Counted from the first letter of the stretch, positions 1 to 5,885 are shown. The stretch is 5,926 bases of DNA from an uncultured Treponema sp. (GCA_905372265.1 CAJPOL010000096.1:1-5926), one strand, 5' to 3'. Program-made: numbers and translations. Notes: a model not told the origin generated them from the letters alone.

Positions 1-71
1 TGGTTGCAGTCGGCTTTAATACCCTTCGTTACGACGCAAGCGTCGGGGTATTAACCCCTCCGCACGAATAA
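1..71 (+). CDS. Possible C-terminal end of a convergent plus-strand gene (partial)
   Basis: Frame 3 of the plus strand is open from the window edge and ends at TAA 69-71. It reads as 22 residues ending in GVLTPPHE, with ordinary codon choice and a residue mix compatible with a beta-strand. The stop lies directly before the hairpin at 72-104, and uppP ends on the other strand at 115, which is the layout expected of two convergent genes sharing a terminator. Frame 1 is also open, to TAA 52-54, so the call rests on context and not on homology. The segment also holds strong inverted repeats (17-58) that could instead mean it is non-coding. No function can be assigned. Confidence 0.35.
   Translation, partial: VAVGFNTLRYDASVGVLTPPHE
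17..58. repeat. Nested and mutually exclusive inverted repeats
   Basis: TAATACCC (17-24) and GGGTATTA (46-53) are a perfect 8-bp inverted repeat. They enclose a second perfect one, CGACG (32-36) and CGTCG (41-45), with a CAAG loop. The right arm of the outer stem can instead pair rightwards: GGGGT (45-49) with ACCCC (54-58) around ATTA. The outer stem and this third stem share bases and cannot coexist. No T-run follows on either strand, so a simple terminator is not supported. The element may lie inside the 3' end of a plus-strand gene. Confidence 0.5.
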
Positions 72-104
72 ACCTGGTTCGACACCGCAGTTATCGCACC
101 AGGT
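72..104. terminator. Candidate bidirectional terminator hairpin after uppP
   Basis: ACCTGGT (72-78) and ACCAGGT (98-104) form a perfect 7-bp stem. After one mismatch (T79/C97) it continues with CGA (80-82) and TCG (94-96), leaving an 11-nt loop. Reading along the minus strand from uppP, the stem is followed by TTTATT, a weak T-rich tail. It starts 10 nt past the uppP stop and directly after the possible plus-strand stop at 69-71, so it could serve both directions. The poor T-tract makes factor-independent termination uncertain. Confidence 0.45.
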
Positions 105-114
105 CTAATGTCTC

Positions 115-924
115 TTACATGCGGAAAAACGTCAGCGCAGTCAAAAGGAGGCCGCCTGCCAGAATAAGATAATATCCGAACATACCCAGCTTTCCTTTTT
201 TTATCACTTTAAGTAAAAAAGTCAAAGATGCCAACCCCACTATAAAAGAAGTGAGCATCCCGACTATGAGCGGAAGGAGACTGATTGAGGCTGTTACGGT
301 CCGCGCCGATTTCAATTCAAAAATAAATGCTGCAAGGATTGCAGGAATGGAAAGTAAAAAAGAGTACTCCCCTGCCCTTTCGCGATCGACGCCCGATAAG
401 AGCGCTGCGGAAATGGTTGAACCGGAACGGGAGATACCCGGCAGCACGCCTATTCCTTGCGCCGCACCGATAATAACCGCTTGAAACAGCGATGGAACAG
501 ACTGAGCGGCAGTTCTTCTGATTTTTCCCGATACAAGCAGCACAATACCGGTTATCACAAATCCCGCCGCAATAAAACGGATATTTTTAAGGATCACCAG
601 ATTCTTTATCATAACACCGATCCCGCCGGTAACAGCCGTTGAAATCAGAAGCGCAAAGATCAATTTTAAGTCCTCGCTATCATCGCTTGTCTGACGTCTA
701 ATAATGAAACGCCCCGACACGGCAAGCAGCCTCCCTATCCGTTTATGAAACACGATGCATACTGCGCCGAGCGTTGCAACATGCAATAAAATATCAAAGA
801 TGATAGGGATGCCGGCATACCCTAAAAAATATTCGGCAACTGCTAAATGGCCGGAGCTTGAAATAGGAAGAAATTCGGCTATACCTTGAACGGCTCCGAG
901 TAATAACGCTTGTAAAATAGTCAT
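115..924 (-). CDS. uppP: Undecaprenyl-diphosphatase (UppP/BacA family)
   Basis: This integral inner-membrane enzyme removes one phosphate from undecaprenyl diphosphate, regenerating the lipid carrier for peptidoglycan and other surface polymers. In this family it also underlies bacitracin tolerance. Its 269 residues match the usual family length. Both signature motifs are present: QGIAEFLPISSSGH at residues 13-26, giving the (E/Q)xxxE pair Q13/E17 and the conserved H26, and PGISRSGST at 162-170, giving the catalytic arginine R166. The rest is a series of hydrophobic segments, with the usual GYYLILAGG-type last helix near residues 250-258. The ATG at 924 is preceded by a strong purine-rich ribosome binding site, GGGAGGGG at 934-927. 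It starts 20 nt after the transglycosylase gene stops, so it is probably the last gene of the same transcript. No truncation or missing motif is seen. Confidence 0.96.
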   Translation of the reverse strand: MTILQALLLGAVQGIAEFLPISSSGHLAVAEYFLGYAGIPIIFDILLHVATLGAVCIVFHKRIGRLLAVSGRFIIRRQTSDDSEDLKLIFALLISTAVTGGIGVMIKNLVILKNIRFIAAGFVITGIVLLVSGKIRRTAAQSVPSLFQAVIIGAAQGIGVLPGISRSGSTISAALLSGVDRERAGEYSFLLSIPAILAAFIFELKSARTVTASISLLPLIVGMLTSFIVGLASLTFLLKVIKKGKLGMFGYYLILAGGLLLTALTFFRM

Positions 925-925
925 G

Positions 926-937
926 TCCCCTCCCTTT
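926..937 (-). promoter_or_regulatory. Strong ribosome binding site of uppP
   Basis: On the minus strand AAAGGGAGGGGA lies immediately upstream of the uppP ATG, in the 20-nt gap after the transglycosylase stop codon. It supports the 924 start and suggests uppP is translated independently rather than only by coupling. It is much stronger than anything in front of the transglycosylase gene. Confidence 0.75.
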
Positions 938-944
938 CCGAACT

Positions 945-3083
945 TTATTGATCGGAGAAAAATGATTTAATAATGAGATCAGGCTGTATTCCGTAATAAA
1001 GCGAACCATAGACAACCGCACCAGTCAGTATTTTCCGTCCGTAGCCGCGCGTTTCAGCGTATTCTATCACCTCTAAAAACAAATCGTCCGCAATTGCGCC
1101 GATTTTCCGCCGCCAGCTCCGCACCTTTGTAGGCCCTGCATTGTAGGCGCAGCAGGCAAGCATAATACGGTTATCGGATCGCTTGATCATTTCCGCAAGA
1201 TAATATGCGCCGAACCGTATATTGATTTCAGGATCCGATAGGCGGTAATCGCTTACTTTGAGCCTTTTAGCAATATCGGCGGCAGTAGCTGGCATCAGCT
1301 GAGTAAGCCCGACCGCTCCGGCAGCAGAAACAGCATCGGGCTGAAAAAAACTTTCGCCCCGTATCACCGCATATAAAAGATAGGGAGGAAGCCCGTACTC
1401 ATCAGCATATTTTTCTACAAGCTCACCCCAATACCGCGGATATAAACGGCGGAGCTGCGCATCGGTCGGCGCGGTTCCCTGATTACGCAAAGCCAATGCC
1501 GTAAGCCGCATCGAATCGCCGTACAATCCCTTGCTCTCCAGCACTGCGGCAATCTGTTCCGCTTTTTCCGCCGGAATAGAAGGATAGCGCTCCGCAATGT
1601 GCCGGTACACAATTGCATAGAGGCCGAAATGAATCAGCCCGTCGATGTACACTTCCGCTTCCTGAGGCGATAAATCCGAAGCGCTGCGTACAGCCTTCCC
1701 TCCCCCGCTCCGTTTTGTACCGGAAGAAAGAAAAAGCGGTACATTGTGCTTTCCGTGATAACCTGCAAGCATACGGTAATAAAGCGAATCAGAGGCTGCA
1801 GCAGCTTCCTTGAACAGCCGCTGCGCTTCCTGTTGCGGCAGCGACCCGGAGCGGGCAAGGACATAAGCTGCGGCGGAGCGTTGTTCCGGCATATCGGTTT
1901 TGCTTAATGCGGTATACAGCGTTTTCAAGCCCTTCCAATCCTTTTTTGCCGTAAGCCGCATCCGCAGCTCCTCGACCAGATCGGCATACCAAGAAGGGGT
2001 TTTCCAATGCGCCGCAGTCTGCTCAACTGCGGTAAGATACCGCGAAAAACTCAGCTGCCGCAGCGTATCAAGGTAATACCAGAGCGCAGAATCAAAATCG
2101 GCAGCGGTTACGGCAAAACCGGCGGCCTTTTCAAACAGAACAGCGGCTTTTTCCACAAAAGCGGCCCCGCCTGCCCGTACATTGGTACGGGCCGCATAGA
2201 ACGAAGCATAAAAGAGCAGCGTCTGTTTTTGCTCATCGGAAAGCGTATTGAGCGTATGTTTTGAATCGCCATTCTGTACGGCCTCTAAGAGCTTTTCAAA
2301 AAAGGCTGCCGCTTCTGCAGGAGCCCTACTGCCGTACACGGCGGCTTTCCCGATATCGGAGAGAACAGGCGAATAGGCAATTGCAGCGAGGCTGTATTCC
2401 GCTTGAAAAGCCGCTTGAACGGCAGTCCATGCCTCCTCATAGCGCTTTTCAAAAACACGTATTCGGGCAGCCGTCAATGTACGGTCAAAAAGCGGCATCG
2501 ACTCTCCGTACTGCGGAAAGGCTGCCGCAAGCTCAGCCGTGAGAGCGGCTGTCCGGTAAAAAACTTCGGGCAAAGGCACTGCGGCACCCTGTCTGCCTGC
2601 GCTTAAAAGCAGCGACGCCTGTAATGCGGCAACAGCTTGTTTTTCTTCCCGTTGCTCAGCAGTTTCCGCTTTTGCAAGTTCGCCGAGCCGCTTTTCAACA
2701 GCCTCAAGCCGCGCTGCAACTGAGCCTGTCCGGTATAATTCCTCACGGCACAGCTGAGGAAAAGGCGCCGCATACAGCTTTTCGCCGAGCACAAAGTAAA
2801 AACGGGCGGCATCTTCGTAACCGGCCCGTTTCAGGTGTAAACCGACATAATATGCACTTCCCCTGCCCATTTTTTTCACGCTTCGATAGGCAGCGTTATC
2901 GGCTCGTAAAAAAAAATCGTACTTACCGGCTTTTAACTCTTCCAGCAGCAAAGCAGGATTGCCTGCCGCGCAAGAAAAAAAGGATCCGGTACAAAGGAAG
3001 AGCGGGAATAAGAATACATGAAAAAAAGAGAACGGTATACGAAAAAACAATGATTTATTTTTCCGTATACCGCAGGGCAACAT
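945..3083 (-). CDS. Exported Slt-type lytic transglycosylase with large helical N-terminal region
   Basis: It is predicted to cleave the MurNAc-GlcNAc bond of peptidoglycan, leaving 1,6-anhydro ends, outside the cytoplasm. The C-terminal part (about residues 555-690 of 712) is a soluble-lytic-transglycosylase fold. It has catalytic Glu577 in RGESFFQPDAVS, the GLTQLMP motif at 592-598 and the CAYNAG motif ending at 650. The roughly 500 residues before it are alanine-rich and helical, like the superhelical or TPR-like U-domain of Slt70 enzymes. The N-terminus has basic residues, then a Phe/Leu-rich hydrophobic stretch to FFSC (Cys38), a possible relaxed spirochaetal lipobox; signal peptidase I cleavage nearby is the alternative. 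The ATG at 3083 was chosen because it lies 1 nt after the LysM gene stop and gives a proper signal peptide. An in-frame ATG at 3218 would overlap that gene by 134 nt and add 45 residues before the signal. No SD precedes 3083, which suggests translational coupling. Confidence 0.92.
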   Translation of the reverse strand: MLPCGIRKNKSLFFRIPFSFFHVFLFPLFLCTGSFFSCAAGNPALLLEELKAGKYDFFLRADNAAYRSVKKMGRGSAYYVGLHLKRAGYEDAARFYFVLGEKLYAAPFPQLCREELYRTGSVAARLEAVEKRLGELAKAETAEQREEKQAVAALQASLLLSAGRQGAAVPLPEVFYRTAALTAELAAAFPQYGESMPLFDRTLTAARIRVFEKRYEEAWTAVQAAFQAEYSLAAIAYSPVLSDIGKAAVYGSRAPAEAAAFFEKLLEAVQNGDSKHTLNTLSDEQKQTLLFYASFYAARTNVRAGGAAFVEKAAVLFEKAAGFAVTAADFDSALWYYLDTLRQLSFSRYLTAVEQTAAHWKTPSWYADLVEELRMRLTAKKDWKGLKTLYTALSKTDMPEQRSAAAYVLARSGSLPQQEAQRLFKEAAAASDSLYYRMLAGYHGKHNVPLFLSSGTKRSGGGKAVRSASDLSPQEAEVYIDGLIHFGLYAIVYRHIAERYPSIPAEKAEQIAAVLESKGLYGDSMRLTALALRNQGTAPTDAQLRRLYPRYWGELVEKYADEYGLPPYLLYAVIRGESFFQPDAVSAAGAVGLTQLMPATAADIAKRLKVSDYRLSDPEINIRFGAYYLAEMIKRSDNRIMLACCAYNAGPTKVRSWRRKIGAIADDLFLEVIEYAETRGYGRKILTGAVVYGSLYYGIQPDLIIKSFFSDQ

Positions 3084-3084
3084 G

Positions 3085-4101
3085 TTATTGCGGAGGAATT
3101 TCAATATATGTTCCCGGGAAAATAACGTCAGGGTTTTTAAGATGATTATGCCGGGCGATTTTTTTATAGAGCCACGGAGTGCGGTAAAAGGTTTCAGATA
3201 AATCCCATAGCGTATCACCGCGGCGGATTTTATAGCGGAATGCCTCTTGCACGGTTACCGGCAGAGCCGTAGAGGAAGCGCTCTTTTCCGCTTCCGGTTG
3301 TACAGCAGGCTCCGATTGCGCAGGCTGTATCTGTTCAACAACGGCAGGTTCTGCCGGAGCCGGCGGTTCAAGCGCTTTAGTGTCGGACGGTAAGTCAGGC
3401 TTTTGCGTTTCGGCTGCCGGTTTCGCTTCTGCCGGCTGAGGTTCTTTTATCGGCTGAACGGGAGGTTTTGCTGCCATTTCCTCTTCATTGCGCATAGTAA
3501 CGTGCTGTACGTCCGCCTGAGGAGTCTGCTTTGTAATGAGCAGAACGCCTATGACCAATGCCGCAATACCGAGCAGTACCAACAAAAGAATCAGCCACAC
3601 CGATTTCTTACGCTTTTTCACATTTTCTTCATCATCACTGTCCGAATACAGGAGGGCAGCCGAAAAATCTTGGCTGTTATCGGCTGAAGATTCTTCAGAA
3701 GAAGCGGAAAAATCTCCCTCGCCTGATTCATCGCTTAAATCAAAATCCAAGTCAAAATCGCTGAAAGTTTGATCGCTGAAAGTTTCAAGCGATGTCCGCA
3801 AGGTCTGATGCGAACCTGAATCTTTATCGACCGCTTCAGCGGAAAGGTTTTTATTCTCATCAAGCGATAAACGCAGTTCTATTGTCGGATCGCCTGCGGC
3901 CTTTGTCTGAATATCTTCCACAATGAGAGAACCGATATAGGCAGGATCCGCATCATCTTCTTTTTTAAATAAGTTGATTTGTACACTGCTCTGATCATCG
4001 CGAACGGTTGTCAATTCAAGCGTTTCAGAGGCTGAAACATCTTCATCCATAATGGGGAGAAAAGACCCATCAGCGAGCTTTATCCCTATTTTAGCTGCCA
4101 T
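3085..4101 (-). CDS. Membrane-anchored LysM protein with an N-terminal Hsp70-substrate-binding-like domain
   Basis: A 338-residue protein in four parts. Residues about 5-105 resemble the beta-sandwich substrate-binding domain of DnaK: TTVRDDQSSVQINLF (31-45) matches DnaK STAEDNQSAVTIHVL, and IGSLIVEDI, PTIELRLSLDENKNLSAEA and KDSG follow in DnaK order. Residues 106-160 are acidic, rich in Asp, Ser and Phe, with a TFSD repeat. KKRKK (162-166) then precedes a hydrophobic helix at about 168-190, so by the positive-inside rule the N-terminus is cytoplasmic. A Pro/Ala/Glu linker (195-285) leads to a LysM domain (289-337) with YKIRRGDTLWDLS, NPDVIFPG and YIEIP, expected to bind peptidoglycan in the periplasm. 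There is no Hsp70 ATPase domain. Downstream are the transglycosylase (1 nt away) and uppP, suggesting a role in wall metabolism. The LysM and membrane helix are clear; the Hsp70-like call comes from reading motifs and its function is unknown. Confidence 0.88.
   Translation of the reverse strand: MAAKIGIKLADGSFLPIMDEDVSASETLELTTVRDDQSSVQINLFKKEDDADPAYIGSLIVEDIQTKAAGDPTIELRLSLDENKNLSAEAVDKDSGSHQTLRTSLETFSDQTFSDFDLDFDLSDESGEGDFSASSEESSADNSQDFSAALLYSDSDDEENVKKRKKSVWLILLLVLLGIAALVIGVLLITKQTPQADVQHVTMRNEEEMAAKPPVQPIKEPQPAEAKPAAETQKPDLPSDTKALEPPAPAEPAVVEQIQPAQSEPAVQPEAEKSASSTALPVTVQEAFRYKIRRGDTLWDLSETFYRTPWLYKKIARHNHLKNPDVIFPGTYIEIPPQ
3757..3785 (-). repeat. 15-bp in-frame tandem duplication in the LysM gene
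   Basis: The 14-mer ATCGCTGAAAGTTT occurs at 3757-3770 and again at 3772-3785 (plus-strand reading), a 15-bp unit with one varying base. On the coding strand it produces two consecutive TFSD units at about residues 107-115 in the acidic linker. The unit is a multiple of three, so gain or loss of a copy would keep the frame. Confidence 0.85.
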
Positions 4102-4109
4102 ACGTACTA

Positions 4110-4117
4110 CTCCTTCC
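4110..4117 (-). promoter_or_regulatory. Shine-Dalgarno site of the LysM gene
   Basis: The minus strand reads GGAAGGAG followed by 8 nt and the ATG at 4101, an almost ideal SD and spacing. It fixes the start at 4101 and contrasts with the lack of an SD before the coupled transglycosylase gene. Confidence 0.8.
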
Positions 4118-4133
4118 TTACATCCATACCCCT

Positions 4134-4157
4134 AGTATATCGGCATATCCAGCCGAT
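4134..4157 (-). promoter_or_regulatory. Candidate -10 element with an operator-like inverted repeat
   Basis: The minus strand has TATACT at 4139-4134, placed to give a leader of roughly 25 nt before the LysM ATG. The stretch just upstream, where the promoter spacer would be, is a perfect 6-bp inverted repeat: ATCGGC (4139-4144), 7-nt loop, GCCGAT (4152-4157). No recognisable -35 hexamer lies 16-18 nt upstream, so this would be an activator-dependent or weak promoter, or chance. It is the only promoter-like signal in the 109-nt gap ahead of the envelope cluster. Confidence 0.3.
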
Positions 4158-4175
4158 TTATTTACGGGCGCCTCT

Positions 4176-4192
4176 AAAAACTTAAAGTTTTT
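4176..4192. repeat. AT-rich palindrome after the phosphoesterase gene
   Basis: AAAAACTT and AAGTTTTT are perfect inverted arms around a single central A, 18 nt downstream of the phosphoesterase stop codon. As RNA on the minus strand it could form a weak 7-bp stem ending in a T-run that belongs to the stem itself. It is a poor intrinsic terminator but could cause partial termination between the right-hand pair and the envelope cluster. Confidence 0.4.
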
Positions 4193-4210
4193 TCGGGATT
4201 TTCATTTTGC

Positions 4211-5071
4211 TCATTTAAGAGAAAACGATTGTATCGTATAGGTTTGATTTGTTCCATCAATATGCATGATATGATAATGGGCAAACAGGCCGAATGCCTT
4301 GAGTACGTGCTCTTGAAAAGGGCCGTAATCGTAATAAGCGGATGGATGGTAATGCCCGGCGCAGTAGAGCTTAACGTTTGTTCGTGCAAACAAGGCAAGC
4401 AATTCGGCGCGCTCACGCGGATTTGACAAGGCAAAATAGAAAATACCGTTTCCATAGATCGGATAGTGGGTAAAAAGCAGCTTAGGTTTCGGCGAGCTTC
4501 TGAGCTTCCGTTTTAAATCATAAAACTGAGCGCGTCCGAGCGTCCCGCTTCCGGTATCAAGAAAATACCATTCAAAACCCGATGCTTCAAAATAGTAAGT
4601 ACTGGTGTACGGCGTACAGGAGGCTTTCCAGAGCGGCCAGCCTGAATTATAGAGGTCGTGATTGCCGACCACATTGTAAACGGGAATACCTTTATCGCGT
4701 ATCGCTTGTTGGAAAGCGGCGAACTCCTCAAACTCAGCGGCTGTGCCGTGATCGGCGGAATCTCCGAGTATGATGCACATCTTCGGTAACTTACCCATAC
4801 TATTCAGCTCATCCAGCTTATTCAGCAAGGCTTGTTTCGGAAACGTGTATTTCTCATTCCCAACATGCACATCGGTGAGGATGAGGCAATCGTACGAGGA
4901 AGTCAAGCCTATAGGAGCGGGAATTTTTTCAAAAAAAGTACTGCGTTGATCAACCGGATTCGGCCGCCAAAACATCTCATGAAGGCCGAATTTACAGCTG
5001 CTTAACACCGAAAGAGCAGCCGCCGTGCCGATAAAGATAGCCCATACACACCAATAAAAAAGTTTTCTCAT
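4211..5071 (-). CDS. Lipoprotein calcineurin-like metallophosphoesterase
   Basis: A 286-residue enzyme of the calcineurin-like metallophosphoesterase superfamily, which hydrolyses phosphomonoesters or diesters using a two-metal centre. All five family motifs are visible in order: DVH (D67, H69), GDSADHG (D104), GNHD (N137, H138), THYP (H202) and GHYH (H240, H242). The N-terminus has MRK, a hydrophobic stretch and LSSC at 23-26, a good lipobox, so the mature protein should be a lipoprotein acylated at Cys26, outside the cytoplasm. The ATG at 5071 lies 3 nt after the preceding gene's stop, with AAGG at 5084-5081 as SD, implying co-transcription and coupling. The substrate cannot be told from the sequence; nucleotides, phospholipid headgroups or cell-wall precursors are all possible. 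The active site looks complete. Confidence 0.9.
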   Translation of the reverse strand: MRKLFYWCVWAIFIGTAAALSVLSSCKFGLHEMFWRPNPVDQRSTFFEKIPAPIGLTSSYDCLILTDVHVGNEKYTFPKQALLNKLDELNSMGKLPKMCIILGDSADHGTAAEFEEFAAFQQAIRDKGIPVYNVVGNHDLYNSGWPLWKASCTPYTSTYYFEASGFEWYFLDTGSGTLGRAQFYDLKRKLRSSPKPKLLFTHYPIYGNGIFYFALSNPRERAELLALFARTNVKLYCAGHYHPSAYYDYGPFQEHVLKAFGLFAHYHIMHIDGTNQTYTIQSFSLK

Positions 5072-5074
5072 ACC

Positions 5075-5815
5075 TTATAGCCTTACTCCAACAACAGAAC
5101 GGATAACAAAATTTTCAGGATAGCCTGATATTGTAAACAAATCGGAATACCGCAGCGAACAGGTAAATCCGGCAAAAATCCGCTCGTACAGCTGAACGCC
5201 GTCGGGACGATAAAAAATGCTCCCATTGAACGATGGATTTGCGAATAACGGATAGCGGAATGTCTCATATGAACTCATGCCGCATCCCAATGCCCACTTT
5301 TTCATGATTATGCCTTCAAAATGAAAGGCAACCGTCATTGATGCATTATCAATCACTATCGGTTTAAATCCGGGTACCGGAATATGCAGCCATTTATGCA
5401 AATAGCCGCATTGCAGATACAAATTGAATTTCTGAGGTATACGGAATGTGTACTCAAAGGAAGGCATCAGATCATGTTCGGTACCGACATCCTGAATAGC
5501 AAGCAAATGGTAGCCGAGTCCAAGCCCGATACAGTGCCGTTCGATGTTAAGCGGCGTATAGGCCGCAGAAAACAGCGCGTCGATACTATCGGAAGCAGCT
5601 TGCAGACCGCCCATAACATACGCATAGGGTGAGGTAAAGCGGTATAACGCCTCTGCCGTGAATATATCGTATTCAACGCCTTTCTGGATATTAAATGAAA
5701 GACCGGCGCTGACGGTATGAGAATATTTTTTTTCGCCGAACACTGCCGCTGTCAATAAAAGGAACACAAGAAAACATAGCATTCTGCGCACCGGAGAAAA
5801 ACCCGTTCGTTTCAT
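5075..5815 (-). CDS. Exported beta-rich protein, possibly an outer-membrane beta-barrel
   Basis: I do not recognise a family. From the ATG at 5815 the protein has 246 residues. It begins MKRTGFSPVRR, then a hydrophobic core and AAVFG, a typical signal peptide with cleavage expected near residue 27. The mature part has many short amphipathic, aromatic-bounded stretches with alternating hydrophobic residues (for example HTVSAGLSF, YAYVMGGLQ, CIGLGLGYHLL, LMPSFEYTF, MTVAFHF, FAGFTCSLRY) separated by turns. It ends in a strand-like IRSVVGVRL. This suits a small outer-membrane beta-barrel, although the last residue is Leu and not the usual Phe. An in-frame ATG at 5869 would add 18 residues ahead of the signal peptide, and the promoter just before 5815 argues against it. 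It pairs closely with the downstream lipoprotein phosphoesterase (3-nt gap), suggesting related roles at the cell envelope. Confidence 0.72.
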   Translation of the reverse strand: MKRTGFSPVRRMLCFLVFLLLTAAVFGEKKYSHTVSAGLSFNIQKGVEYDIFTAEALYRFTSPYAYVMGGLQAASDSIDALFSAAYTPLNIERHCIGLGLGYHLLAIQDVGTEHDLMPSFEYTFRIPQKFNLYLQCGYLHKWLHIPVPGFKPIVIDNASMTVAFHFEGIIMKKWALGCGMSSYETFRYPLFANPSFNGSIFYRPDGVQLYERIFAGFTCSLRYSDLFTISGYPENFVIRSVVGVRL

Positions 5816-5824
5816 AGCGGAGAG

Positions 5825-5853
5825 AGTATAAAAATAAGCCGGCAAAAAGTCAA
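5825..5853 (-). promoter_or_regulatory. Sigma70-type promoter for the 5815/5071 gene pair
   Basis: On the minus strand TTGACT (5853-5848) is separated by exactly 17 nt from TATACT (5830-5825); each hexamer differs from consensus at one position. The expected start of transcription, about 7 nt beyond the -10, falls at about 5818, only 3 nt before the ATG at 5815. The transcript would thus be nearly leaderless, which fits the absence of any SD (the 9 nt before the ATG are CTCTCCGCT). Confidence 0.6.
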
Positions 5854-5885
5854 ACCGATCAGGATACATGCACAGGGATTCCGCA

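Noticed and set aside
76..83. GGTTCGAC resembling a tRNA or tmRNA T-loop
   Set aside because: The flanking bases do not form a 5-bp T-stem and there is no acceptor, D or anticodon arm; the surrounding pairing is the 72-104 hairpin instead.
1..114. Integron attC site, considered because some treponemes carry integrons
   Set aside because: Neither RYYYAAC nor GTTRRRY core sites are present in the required arrangement, and the stems do not match attC geometry.
2624..3145. 173-residue plus-strand open frame
   Set aside because: It lies antisense to the well-supported transglycosylase and LysM 3' end, has a basic, low-complexity translation without domains, and is explained by the composition of the opposite strand.
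3081..3218. Upstream in-frame ATG (3218) for the transglycosylase, giving 757 residues
   Set aside because: It overlaps the LysM domain coding sequence by 134 nt and buries the signal peptide behind 45 extra residues; the ATG at 3083 sits 1 nt after the LysM stop.
3403..3772. Overlapping plus-strand frames opposite the LysM gene linker and membrane region
   Set aside because: They are shadows of the repetitive acidic and Pro/Ala-rich coding sequence, with no start signals and no recognisable protein features.
4229..4426. 65-residue plus-strand frame within the phosphoesterase gene
   Set aside because: It is antisense to a region encoding the conserved GHYH metal-binding motif and shows no independent coding evidence.
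5813..5869. Longer start (ATG 5869) and a perfect TATAAT at 5890-5885 as its promoter
   Set aside because: No -35 lies at normal spacing (only TTGCCT at 20 nt), the TATAAT overlaps a probable stop codon of an upstream frame, and the longer N-terminus would precede a textbook signal peptide.
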